A DNA stretch of 64,000 nucleotides, taken from Bacteroidales bacterium (lineage in GTDB: Bacteria > Bacteroidota > Bacteroidia > Bacteroidales > M50B96). Positions 27,718 through 35,980 of this stretch are shown here, piece after piece (the first letter of the stretch is position 1; each line of letters opens with the position of its first letter). The stretch is from positions 33,246-97,245 of the forward strand of contig JAGYLP010000010.1 of assembly GCA_018401015.1 (NCBI GenBank). Direction: 5' to 3'. Both the position numbers and the translations under genes were made by a program. Below the pieces are notes generated by a model. It was not told the DNA's origin and ran no database searches. It saw nothing but the letters and a program-made list of their open reading frames with translations.

Positions 27718-28991
27718 TTAGGTTTATTCTAAGAGGTTTACTGCGCGATAGAAGTCGCAGCACCATTCCTTTGTTAGTCGTTGCGGTAGGTGTGAGCCTA
27801 AGTGTCTTTATGCATGCTTATGTGACTGGAATTATGGGCGATATGGTCCGCCAATCGGCTCATTACTCCGAAGGGCATGTCAAAGTGCTTACTCGCCCTT
27901 ATGCTGAAATGGCCCATTTGAATCCAATCGATTTGTCCATCCTAAATGCATCGGAACTTGAAGAAGTCCTCGTGCGTCAGTACCCTGAATTGGATTGGGT
28001 TCATCGAATCAACTTCAGTGCTTTAGTCGATGTGCCCGATAGTTTGGGCGAAACGAAAGAACAGGGACCTGCCTTTGTGATGGGGCTGGATTTACTTTCG
28101 GATAAATCGACCGAAATTAAGCGGCTGCATCTTACAGAGGCCCTGATTCGGGGGCGCTTGCCACAACACGCAGGGGAAGTGTTACTGTCGGAGCAATTTG
28201 CTAAAAAGCTGGCAATCAAAGTAGGTGAGGAGTTTACTCTGATTGCTGCCACCGTTTACGGCAATATGGCCTATGTCAATTTCACCATGTCGGGGACGAT
28301 TCACCATGGTTCACCTGCCTTCGACCGGGGTAGTATACTGCTCGATCTAACTTCTGCTCGGGATTTCTTAGGCATGGAGGAGGGTAGTGCGCAGATTTTG
28401 GGATTTTTTGCTGATGGATTTTATCATGATGACAAAGCACTGGAAATGAAAAATTCCTTTAATACGCTAAAAGAAGGTGAAACGGAGGATGAATATGAGC
28501 CAATCATGTTGTGCCTTGTCGATAACCCTACCATGGCCCTATATCTTGGATTAGGTTCCCAAATGGGAATGTGGATAAGCTTGGTTTTTTTGCTTACCAT
28601 GTCGTTGGTACTCTGGAATGCCGGATTGCTTGGTGGTTTGCGTCGCTATCAGGAATTTGGAATCAGACTGGCCATAGGAGAGGAAAAAAGCCATGTGTAT
28701 CGTTCTCTGTTATGGGAATCGCTTGCTGTGGGAACTCTGGGAAGTACTGTCGGCACTGCAATTGGACTCTTTTTTGCCTATCTTCTTCAGCATTATGGCT
28801 TGAATATCGAGGCTTTCTCCGAAAATGCAAGCCAGTCGGTTATGATGCCGGGTATCATTCGTGCTCGTATTACTCCTGTCGATTTCTATATCGGGTTTGT
28901 CCCTGGTCTTGTTTCGACTTTAATTGGCGCGGGCTTGGCCGGAATAGGGGTCTATCGAAGAGAAACGGCGCGTTTGATGAATGAACTGTAA
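27714..28991 (+). CDS. FtsX-type ABC permease 2
   Basis: 425 residues with the same topology: N-terminal helix (about 12-35), periplasmic domain, and C-terminal helices near 290-312, 335-362 and 392-412. The coupling segment GLRRYQEFGIRLAIGEEKSHVYRSL matches the FtsX family. It differs from the first permease, so the complex is a heterodimer like LolCE. It ends overlapping the LolA-like gene by 11 bases. Confidence 0.9.
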   Translation: MIRFILRGLLRDRSRSTIPLLVVAVGVSLSVFMHAYVTGIMGDMVRQSAHYSEGHVKVLTRPYAEMAHLNPIDLSILNASELEEVLVRQYPELDWVHRINFSALVDVPDSLGETKEQGPAFVMGLDLLSDKSTEIKRLHLTEALIRGRLPQHAGEVLLSEQFAKKLAIKVGEEFTLIAATVYGNMAYVNFTMSGTIHHGSPAFDRGSILLDLTSARDFLGMEEGSAQILGFFADGFYHDDKALEMKNSFNTLKEGETEDEYEPIMLCLVDNPTMALYLGLGSQMGMWISLVFLLTMSLVLWNAGLLGGLRRYQEFGIRLAIGEEKSHVYRSLLWESLAVGTLGSTVGTAIGLFFAYLLQHYGLNIEAFSENASQSVMMPGIIRARITPVDFYIGFVPGLVSTLIGAGLAGIGVYRRETARLMNEL

Positions 28992-29772
28992 TCCACAAAA
29001 TGAAATGATGATGATTCGATTGTTTGTACCTTTTAATTGGAAGAATTTGCTCATTATTATTGGATTCTTCTCGATTACCACCTTCTTAAATGCTCAAATT
29101 ACTCCAGCAGAAGTATTGGAGCGGGTGGACGCTAATTTGTCGGCTAATACGCGGGTCTTTGTATCTGAAATGACGATTCATGGGAAACGTTTTTCGCAGA
29201 CGCTTCAATCGAAGACCTACTCGGCAGGGAATTCAAAAGCTTTTACCGAATACTTGAGCCCCGCCAGAGAAGCTGGAACGAAGTTGCTCATGCTGGATGA
29301 TAAATTGTGGATTTACACCCCATCCTCCGACCGAACCATTCAATTGTCGGGTCACATGCTTAAACAATCGGTAATGGGATCCGATTTAAGCTATGAAGAT
29401 TTGATGTCCGATACGAAGTTGACCGAAGAATATGAAGTGGTGAACATGCTAACGGAAATTTATCAAGACCGAACAACTTATTTGATGGAGCTTGTTGCTC
29501 GAACCGAGGCTCAATCCTATGCTCGCCGGAAAATGTGGATCGATGCAGAGTATTTTGTACCGGTTAAAGAAGAACTCTATGCGAAGAGCGGCCAACTGCT
29601 GAAACAAGCAAGTATGAGTGACTTAAAACAAATCCAAGGTCGTTGGTTTCCGACTCAAATGGTCTATCGCGATATGCTGAAGAATGGAAAAGGGACTGAA
29701 TTTCGTATCCTATCCATGGAATTTAATCAAGCAATTCCGGAGCATTTATTTTCAAAAGCTGTATTGCGTTAA
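28981..29772 (+). CDS. LolA-like outer membrane lipoprotein-sorting protein
   Basis: 263 residues with signal peptide ending FLNAQ. The mature part matches the periplasmic 'outer membrane lipoprotein-sorting protein' family (PF17131-type LolA-like): TIHGKRFSQTLQSKTY, the LMLDDKLWIYTPSSDRTIQLSG strand pair, VMGSDLSYEDLM and the DAEYFVPVKEELYAKSGQLL hairpin. The first ATG (28981) overlaps the permease stop by 11 bases; ATG 29005 would also leave an intact signal peptide. Given the operon, it likely shuttles a substrate released by the ABC complex to the outer-membrane barrel. Confidence 0.86.
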   Translation: MNCNPQNEMMMIRLFVPFNWKNLLIIIGFFSITTFLNAQITPAEVLERVDANLSANTRVFVSEMTIHGKRFSQTLQSKTYSAGNSKAFTEYLSPAREAGTKLLMLDDKLWIYTPSSDRTIQLSGHMLKQSVMGSDLSYEDLMSDTKLTEEYEVVNMLTEIYQDRTTYLMELVARTEAQSYARRKMWIDAEYFVPVKEELYAKSGQLLKQASMSDLKQIQGRWFPTQMVYRDMLKNGKGTEFRILSMEFNQAIPEHLFSKAVLR

Positions 29773-29824
29773 GCTATTTCTGCTGAAGGAATTTTAAATT
29801 AGCCGGTCAAATTTCGGAGGCTAA

Positions 29825-31237
29825 ATGTTATTCAATTCCTTCCCATTTCTAATCTTCCTCCCCTTAGTGGTGATGCTGTATTACTTCATTGCCCCTAAGT
29901 TTCGCTATATATTCTTGTTGATGGCAAGTTATTATTTCTATGCCTCATGGAATGTTCATTATCTCTGGCTGATTCTGTTTACCACCGCAGTCGATTATGG
30001 CATAGGAATCGGACTGGAGAAGACCGAAAACCCTCTCCAACGGAAATTACTCCTATGGACCGCTCTTGTTTCGAATTTAGGCCTGTTGTTCTTCTTCAAA
30101 TATTACCATTTCGCAACCGATACCATTCAATCCATCGGTGAACCTTTTAACCTGTTTCAGCAATTACCTGAATTAAAGGTTTTGTTGCCGGTTGGAATTT
30201 CCTTTTATACTTTCCAGGCTTTAAGTTATGTAGTGGAAGTGTATTGGGGCAAGGAACAAGCAGAACGGCATCCAGGTTATTTTGCCTTGTATATCGTTTA
30301 CTTCCCGCAATTAGTGGCAGGACCTATTGAACGCTATTCTCGACTAGCACCCCAATTGAAAGCAAATCACGGTTTTAACTACGATAACATTCGTCAAGGT
30401 CTGCAATTGGTGCTCTTTGGTTTGTTCGTTAAAATGGTCGTGGCTGATAATCTTGCACCATTTGCCGATTCCATCTTTTCAAACCCAGCCGACTATCATT
30501 CCGCCTCAATCTTTACCGGAATATTCTTCTATTCCTTTCAGATTTATGCTGATTTCTACGGATACTCTACTATCGCTGTGGGAGCTGCGCTCATGATGGG
30601 CGTGAAAATTATGGATAACTTCAAAACACCTTACTTGTCGCGAAGCATAGCGGAATTCTGGAAACGGTGGCATATTTCGCTATCAACCTGGTTTCGCGAT
30701 TATGTTTTCATCCCAATGGGCGGAAGCCGGGTAAATCGAAGCAGACTGTTTTGGAATATCTTAGTGGTATTCGGAGTTAGCGGACTGTGGCATGGCGCTA
30801 ATTGGACTTTTGTGGTTTGGGGACTCATCCATGCGCTGTTATATTTTATCGAATCCCGAATCGTTTCGACAAAAGGTAAATCGTTCGAGGTGAATCGCTG
30901 GACAATTAGCACGATGCTGCAGGTTATCCACAATTTTATATGGGTAAGTCTGGCCTGGGTGTTTTTTCGAAGTTCCGGTTTCGATCAAGCAATGGAGGTG
31001 TTTCAGGCATTAGGGAATTTCGATGAGGGCAAACAGTTCTTGTTAGTACCCCAATTTGTGTGGGGGATTTTGTTGGTTTTTATCGTTAGCGATTGGCTTT
31101 TATATCGTCAGCGTATCGACGATTGGTTGAGTAATCAAGGGATTTTAACGCGTTGGTTCAGTTATGCTTTCATGCTTTATGGAATCATGGCGCTTTCCGG
31201 TGTGGAACATGTGCCATTTATCTATTTTCAATTCTAA
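29825..31237 (+). CDS. MBOAT-family O-acyltransferase (AlgI-like)
   Basis: 470 residues, polytopic inner-membrane acyltransferase. Motifs of the AlgI/DltB family: ASYYFYASWNVHYLWLI, VGISFYTFQALSYVVEVYWG, YFPQLVAGPIERY, FWKRWHISLSTWFRDYVFIPMGGSR and the catalytic-His segment GVSGLWHGANWTFVVWG (His near residue 322). It would transfer an acyl (often acetyl) group to an extracytoplasmic polysaccharide. A GGAGG lies 4 bases before the ATG. It follows the LolA-like gene by 52 bases, so may belong to the same transcript. The usual SGNH/AlgJ/AlgX partner is not present downstream. Confidence 0.92.
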   Translation: MLFNSFPFLIFLPLVVMLYYFIAPKFRYIFLLMASYYFYASWNVHYLWLILFTTAVDYGIGIGLEKTENPLQRKLLLWTALVSNLGLLFFFKYYHFATDTIQSIGEPFNLFQQLPELKVLLPVGISFYTFQALSYVVEVYWGKEQAERHPGYFALYIVYFPQLVAGPIERYSRLAPQLKANHGFNYDNIRQGLQLVLFGLFVKMVVADNLAPFADSIFSNPADYHSASIFTGIFFYSFQIYADFYGYSTIAVGAALMMGVKIMDNFKTPYLSRSIAEFWKRWHISLSTWFRDYVFIPMGGSRVNRSRLFWNILVVFGVSGLWHGANWTFVVWGLIHALLYFIESRIVSTKGKSFEVNRWTISTMLQVIHNFIWVSLAWVFFRSSGFDQAMEVFQALGNFDEGKQFLLVPQFVWGILLVFIVSDWLLYRQRIDDWLSNQGILTRWFSYAFMLYGIMALSGVEHVPFIYFQF

Positions 31238-31448
31238 ATCATAGAATTGGGATTTAAAATTCAAAATTCGAAATTCAAGGTAGTTCAGTGAGACTAATAG
31301 CATGGCAGGATTAAGAACCGCTTCCCAGGATTTTTTCTGGTAGGATGGGCCAACTACTTTCTCCTTCAGTTTCATAATTTTGAATCAAAACCCCGCCTCC
31401 CAAGAATATACCAGGTTATCTGACCAATTAATTGTCTTCCAGCTATCT

Positions 31449-31496
31449 AATTTTGAATTCAGAATCACAGCGAAAGTCCCGATTCATTGGGATTGA
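31449..31496. repeat. 48-base direct repeat, copy 1
   Basis: Begins AATTTTGAATTCAG and ends GGGATTGA; the second copy starts 101 bases later (31550) and differs at one base (cac versus cat in the middle). It contains a near-palindrome, CCCGATTCATTGGG. Confidence 0.85.
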
Positions 31497-31540
31497 TTCC
31501 TGTAGCGTAGGGGAAGTTTCAATTTATCGGAATTGAATCT

Positions 31541-31562
31541 TGAATTCAAAATTTTGAATTCA
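31541..31562. repeat. 22-base perfect palindrome
   Basis: The 22 bases read the same on both strands: TGAATTCAAAA followed by its complement. It overlaps the start of repeat copy 2. Confidence 0.85.
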
Positions 31563-31597
31563 GAATCATAGCGAAAGTCCCGATTCATTGGGATTGA
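31550..31597. repeat. 48-base direct repeat, copy 2
   Basis: Second copy of the repeat at 31449, with the same borders and one substitution. It ends 12 bases before the stop of the convergent lipoprotein gene. Confidence 0.85.
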
Positions 31598-31608
31598 ATT
31601 CAAAGCCC

Positions 31609-32049
31609 TTATGGTGTTTGCATCAATTGAAGATAAACCACATCGTTGCGGATATGCCAACACGATTCATAATCTCCTCCCGATTCATAGGTCTCCATTT
31701 CGGTTCCGTCTATCACTCTGACGAGTCCATTTTCTGTTGGGTAATGAGCTACAAAGCTATAATAGCGGTTAGTGGGCAGCCACACGGTAAAATCCTCCGA
31801 CCATACATCCCACGATTCCTTTAAATCGCCATTCTCCCAATCACCAAAGTAGATTTCAATTAGAATGGTATCCCTTACCTGCTCTCGATTTAAGACCACC
31901 GTAACTTCGCCTTCGGTCGGTTCAGTGTCAAAACACTCTCCATCGCAAGCAAACAAAATGACTGAAAGGGTCAGAAGGCCAAGGAATCGAAAAATAAATG
32001 CGGGTTGGTAAACCCTTGGTGAGTAATCGTGTATGTATTCTTTTTCCAT
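31609..32049 (-). CDS. Small lipoprotein of unknown function
   Basis: 146 residues. A hydrophobic segment RFLGLLTLSVILFAC ends in a lipobox (LFAC, followed by DGEC), so it is a lipoprotein. The mature part is about 110 residues, acidic, with VTVVLNREQVRDTILIEIYFG and HIRNDVVYLQLMQT near the end. The frame also opens with TTG at 32052; ATG 32049 is used. The n-region (MEKEYIHDYSPRVYQPAF) is unusually long. I do not recognise a family. Confidence 0.65.
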   Translation of the reverse strand: MEKEYIHDYSPRVYQPAFIFRFLGLLTLSVILFACDGECFDTEPTEGEVTVVLNREQVRDTILIEIYFGDWENGDLKESWDVWSEDFTVWLPTNRYYSFVAHYPTENGLVRVIDGTEMETYESGGDYESCWHIRNDVVYLQLMQTP

Positions 32050-32145
32050 CAAATTAGTATTTATATTTCTACCTTTCTTCGGGTGATATCGTTCATTAAA
32101 GACGAATATCGATGAAAAGAATAAACTCGTTTACAGAAGCTATTC

Positions 32146-32216
32146 CATTTCAAATGCTCTTCGAATCGAATTCGAAACTAGCGAAATTATTTTCAATAGG
32201 AAGAACATTTGAAATG
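32146..32216. repeat. Long inverted repeat in intergenic DNA
   Basis: Arms of 17 bases (CATTTCAAATGCTCTTC at 32146-32162 and its complement at 32200-32216, 16/17 matching) flank a 37-base spacer. There is no T tract, so it is not a standard terminator. It lies between two same-strand small genes. Confidence 0.75.
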
Positions 32217-32244
32217 AAAAATTGATGCTGAAATTGGCTTCAAA

Positions 32245-32508
32245 TTAGCTTTTTCGAAGCGGCTTAATCCGCTTCTTCAGGTAAAAATAACCGAGATAAA
32301 TGATGCTCATTATCAGCCAGACTGCCAGTAAGTCATCGAGGGGCGCACCCCCACCTGCCGGATCAAAATCTGTGTTAGTTCCATGGTAGTCGGGTGGTGG
32401 CGGAGGTTGCGCGCTCAATGGTTTTAAACTGAAAATCAAATAAGTGAAGACTAAAAAGGCTTTAACTAAAATAATGAACGGTAAAGTTTTGAATTTGGAT
32501 GGATGCAT
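32245..32508 (-). CDS. Small exported protein with PID-CTERM-like C-terminus
   Basis: 87 residues: signal peptide (KAFLVFTYLIFSLKPLSAQ), a proline run (PPPPPDYHG), then GGGAPLDDLL followed by one membrane helix (AVWLIMSIIYLGYFYL) and a basic tail (KKRIKPLRKS). The layout, small residues, hydrophobic segment, positive end, matches the short PID-CTERM sorting signals described in Bacteroidota, with a slightly altered motif (APLD in place of the usual P-I-D-G). Its start lies only 4 bases after the stop of the 904-residue T9SS protein, so the two are co-transcribed. Function unknown; assignment is by appearance. Confidence 0.6.
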   Translation of the reverse strand: MHPSKFKTLPFIILVKAFLVFTYLIFSLKPLSAQPPPPPDYHGTNTDFDPAGGGAPLDDLLAVWLIMSIIYLGYFYLKKRIKPLRKS

Positions 32509-32512
32509 GTTC

Positions 32513-35227
32513 CTAGTTTTTGCTCGGTATTACAATTGATTTGCTTTCTTTTCCATATTTGCTGGTTAGCGACAAGTGATAAACCCCGGATGACAGCTCA
32601 TGCGGTAAGGCTAACTCGTCGTTGAGGCCAATCTTGTGCGAGAAAACTCGTTGACCAAGCGAATTATATACCTCAAGCTGGCTTGTAGCATCGGGGATCC
32701 AATTGCTGAAATGAATGGATCCCGCAGCAAAATGAATCCTAATCTCATTTGTTCCAGGTTGCTCTTGACTAAGTTGTTGTTGATGCAATAGGAGTGAAAA
32801 CCGTGAATCGAAAGCTTCGGCCATCAGCACAGATTGTAGTTCGCTATGCTGATTTAAATCCAGCGTGTCGGAAGTTAAATGATCAATCAGATATACTTGG
32901 AAGTTGAAGTCTGACGATTGCTGATACTTCCAATGATAGGTTCCATTTATCCGAGGCAGGGTTTGTAACGGTATTTCAATGACATCAGAGGGAGGAAAGG
33001 AATTTAATGTCAGTTCATTACTATTTTCATCCAGACAGAAAAACTGAAAGATATCTTCTTTAACGGGAGGTAAATAACGAGCATCATAAGCTGCATCAAA
33101 GCTTAAGGTGGCGTTTGTATTTTCTTCTAAATAAATGGTTTGAGTGGTGTTTTCGTGACGTAGCGTAAGGCTGGCCATCCGATCTTTTGATTTTACCATG
33201 ACTGGTTCCGGATTCGATTGATTGGTTCCTGCCGGGAGAACCAAACTTCCAGGCTCTTCGGTTACTTGGATCCAAAATCCTTCCATGGGTGAAATGGTAT
33301 CGCCCGAAAAGATCAAATCGTATGCAGTACCCGATGCATTGATGCGGTAGGCATAGGGTGAAACAGATGATAATTGCCAGTCGGGTTGATTCCAAACCAA
33401 GGAGGAAGGGAAGGGATTCCCTACTAAATGCCAACCTTCGTGATGACGACTCAAGTTGTTCAATACCAGATCCTCCGTATGAAATATCCCCTCGAACTTC
33501 GATTGTTTATCTTGCTCGTAGGCAACTAAGTAGGCCCGTCCGGGCAGGAATTGTTCAAAATGGGATTGATGCTCCGGATTTTTCTGATTCAACCAAAGGT
33601 TATTCGCTTCCTGATACTGGTAAAAATCGTAATTCCCCTGCGTAAAGGTAGAGTTATGAATCGCTTGTTGCTGAAGGGGCGCACTGATCAAATGCCAACC
33701 ATCTGCATTACTCGTCCAGCCGGATAATTCGAAATGCATCTCCACAACACAATCCTCCGATAAAAGGGTGTGATTTCGGAGCTCAGCCCCGGATGCTATA
33801 ATTAATGTATCTACGATGGTTTCTTCAAGTAGCTCGGGTGCATGTAAATAATCTGTTGGAATCAAGGCCGTTTGATGTTCCAGAGGCAACCCTAAACTCC
33901 AATTCCCGGGATTATTCCAAGCAGATGAGAGCAAACCTTTCCATATACTGTAATGTTTGCCCGGAGTGCATTGCTCTGTAGTAGCGGGGCTGATAACCCA
34001 CTCACTCACATCCATAATACCTCCATTGTTCTGCGATACGGACACCAAACGCTCTGCCCGGCTGTCTAAATAATTCCATGGCTCTTCGGTTCCCATTACA
34101 TCTAATTCGCCATAAATATCCAGAAGCTCACCTCCTAAGTAATTTCCACCGTAGTAAAGAAAATAGCTGTCGTCGCCATTCCCGGAAATAGCTCCGGAAT
34201 AAAACTCCGGCCAAAAATGATACACTTGTTCGAAAATGCTCTCACTATAAGCCACAACATAGGTGCGACCCGGTAGAATGACCCCTTCTAACTGCGCGCA
34301 ATTCCAATAAGCGGCATTAATTTGTCGACACACATACCATAAATCCTGATTCAAATCCAAGGCTTTGTCGGATAGATTTTGTAGCTCAACAAAGCGCGCA
34401 GTAGGGATGTCCTCGGGATCGACAATCTCTGTAAAGATGATTTTGTTCTTTGGGAAAAGATTGGTTATGAGTGTGTTGTTCGTATGGTCGGCATTGTAAT
34501 CAGTGAATTCATCGCTATTGCGAAAGGCAACAATCCGAATGTGGTAATTTCCTTCGTAACTCAGATTGGAAAGTAAGACATCCGTTTGGTCTGCCTCCAA
34601 AAACAGAATTTGATGATGCTCTTCGTTTAGAAGGTAATCCTCCGAATCAACTCCATCGGTGTAATCGGTGAAGTTGGGTTCATTTCTGATTTCAAGCAAG
34701 AACCCATCGGCCGTATGAGGCTCCGATTCATGTTCCCAAGCCAGATGCAAAGAACTGGGACTTGCTTTTAACAGGTGCACATTGCTTGGATTATATGATG
34801 GTTCCGGCCCAAGCGTTTGAATACTCTGAACTACACCGGGAGAAAATTCTCCGTTATGGTAGCTAAAAGCTTTAAAGTAATAGTTTTCCTCATAGTCCAG
34901 CGTTTCTTCCCAAGCGTCGGACCAACCTCTGTAAACTAGTGTTCCGCCGGCAAATGGTTCCCCTAGATTGGGAATCGACCCGATTGGGGGTGAAAAACTT
35001 CCGCTTTGGTTCAGAACCACCAGGCATTCATGATTATTCACGTTGGTGCTTAGAAATAAATTCGCCGTGTTAGCTGTATTCAGGAGCGCATAAAAGTTCG
35101 GATTTACAATGCCCGAGGCTGGGTTTCCGAGTAAGCGGATATTGTCCCAACCACCATAATCGATGGTTCCGTTTTGCCGAACCATGAGCTTTAGTCCAAT
35201 GGTTGTTGCCGACGCAGGAATACTCAA
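32513..35227 (-). CDS. Lamin-tail-domain, T9SS cargo protein (5'-truncated reading frame)
   Basis: The intact part of a large secreted protein. From the first TTG codon (35227, not a natural start) 904 residues are open. About residues 258-430 form a lamin tail (LTD) domain with KIIFTEIVDPED, VELQNLSDKALDLNQDLW and LPGRTYVVAYSESIFEQ. This is followed by a segment SSAWNNPGNWSLGLP found in many Bacteroidota surface proteins, and a C-terminal T9SS type A sorting domain (about 830-904) containing LEVYNSLGQRVFSH and SSGVYHLSL. The protein has lost its signal peptide: the upstream DNA in the same frame continues as protein-like sequence but is broken by stops (see the pseudogene entry). So this is probably the remnant of a decayed gene or an assembly error. 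Confidence 0.8.
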   Translation of the reverse strand: MSIPASATTIGLKLMVRQNGTIDYGGWDNIRLLGNPASGIVNPNFYALLNTANTANLFLSTNVNNHECLVVLNQSGSFSPPIGSIPNLGEPFAGGTLVYRGWSDAWEETLDYEENYYFKAFSYHNGEFSPGVVQSIQTLGPEPSYNPSNVHLLKASPSSLHLAWEHESEPHTADGFLLEIRNEPNFTDYTDGVDSEDYLLNEEHHQILFLEADQTDVLLSNLSYEGNYHIRIVAFRNSDEFTDYNADHTNNTLITNLFPKNKIIFTEIVDPEDIPTARFVELQNLSDKALDLNQDLWYVCRQINAAYWNCAQLEGVILPGRTYVVAYSESIFEQVYHFWPEFYSGAISGNGDDSYFLYYGGNYLGGELLDIYGELDVMGTEEPWNYLDSRAERLVSVSQNNGGIMDVSEWVISPATTEQCTPGKHYSIWKGLLSSAWNNPGNWSLGLPLEHQTALIPTDYLHAPELLEETIVDTLIIASGAELRNHTLLSEDCVVEMHFELSGWTSNADGWHLISAPLQQQAIHNSTFTQGNYDFYQYQEANNLWLNQKNPEHQSHFEQFLPGRAYLVAYEQDKQSKFEGIFHTEDLVLNNLSRHHEGWHLVGNPFPSSLVWNQPDWQLSSVSPYAYRINASGTAYDLIFSGDTISPMEGFWIQVTEEPGSLVLPAGTNQSNPEPVMVKSKDRMASLTLRHENTTQTIYLEENTNATLSFDAAYDARYLPPVKEDIFQFFCLDENSNELTLNSFPPSDVIEIPLQTLPRINGTYHWKYQQSSDFNFQVYLIDHLTSDTLDLNQHSELQSVLMAEAFDSRFSLLLHQQQLSQEQPGTNEIRIHFAAGSIHFSNWIPDATSQLEVYNSLGQRVFSHKIGLNDELALPHELSSGVYHLSLTSKYGKESKSIVIPSKN

Positions 35228-35690
35228 CGAAACTGTGCCTGATCAGAAAGGATTGTTGTACCCATCGACCAAGATTACTTCAGTTCGCTCGAGTCCGTCG
35301 GATGAGAAAGCCGGTATTTGTTAATGCCTGAAGACAGTTTTCCATGCAGGCAAATTCAAACTTAGTATAACAGATTCATAAGCAGTAATATCGGATCGAT
35401 TCAAAGCTTAGCATTCCCCAGTCGGAGGTACCAGAAGGAGAGTTCAGGTCTTGATCCCAGAATTCGTAATCCCCATCCTCGAAGGTAAATTAGGAATGTT
35501 TGAAAATTGCTGGTTACCACTCCCCATGTGGCATCGCTTTGAATGGTGGCAGAGTAGGCAACGGTGTAATTCCAGCTATTGTTCTCACTGCCGAATCGAT
35601 TGCCGAATGATTTGAGAACGGCAGGATACAGTGCAGGATGAGCCAGAGTACCCATTGAACCATTTCATAAGTAAATTGATGTTAAGTAAT
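35228..35690 (-). pseudogene. Decayed N-terminal part of the LTD/T9SS protein
   Basis: Reading upstream of the 904-residue frame gives protein-like sequence interrupted by TGA (35243-35245) and TAA (35321-35323): around them I read LVDGYNNPF, a stop, SGTVSLSIPASATT, and SDITAYESVILSLNLPAW before the first stop. Farther up, a second frame carries FTFEDGDYEFWDQDLNSPSG (frameshift near 35400), and a third frame carries SWNYTVAYSATIQSDATWG (35490-35590; another frameshift near 35500). In related lamin-tail proteins these pieces would form one continuous N-terminal domain. At least two frameshifts and two stops therefore separate the promoter side from the 904-residue part. Confidence 0.72.
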
Positions 35691-35980
35691 AATCAATGGG
35701 GCACATAAAAACCAGCCTTTTCTTCCTTTCTTTCTTTTCAGGTAGTCGTAATGATGTTTGTCGGGGCACAGGTAGCAATATATCACCCCGCAAAGGATAT
35801 GTCAAACGTATCGGTCGATTAGTTCATCGAGCATTAGCCTGAACTTGTTGAAAGTATCCTTTGTTTCATGTTTTTATTTCAAAAGATTAATCGCCAATTA
35901 TGCCCTAAAACCTATTTATAGAGCTCTGCTTTATTGCTCTAAAAATGGTAGTTTTGAGCATTCTTGTAACCTAATTATTT
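35691..35980. other. Intergenic region with the glyA promoter
   Basis: About 290 bases between the decayed T9SS gene and glyA. It contains a perfect -7 element TAGTTTTG (35949-35956), annotated separately. The rest (35691-35940) shows no gene, repeat or RNA I can recognise. Confidence 0.4.
35949..35956 (+). promoter_or_regulatory. Predicted -7 element of glyA
   Basis: TAGTTTTG matches TAnnTTTG perfectly and would start transcription near 35963, leaving a leader of about 18 bases. No good -33 element is visible. Confidence 0.45.

Larger units (their letters stand above)
31238..31608. other. 371-base repeat-rich intergenic region
   Basis: Between the MBOAT gene and a convergent lipoprotein gene. 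It is AT-rich and made largely of short repeated motifs (AATTCAAAATTC-like). It contains a 48-base direct repeat in two copies and a 22-base perfect palindrome, listed separately. No open frame, RNA gene or clear promoter. Confidence 0.6.

Noticed and set aside
35401..35655. 84-codon minus-strand frame
   Set aside because: Only its first half reads like protein; it continues in another frame (FTFEDGD). It is a piece of the decayed LTD gene, not a separate gene.
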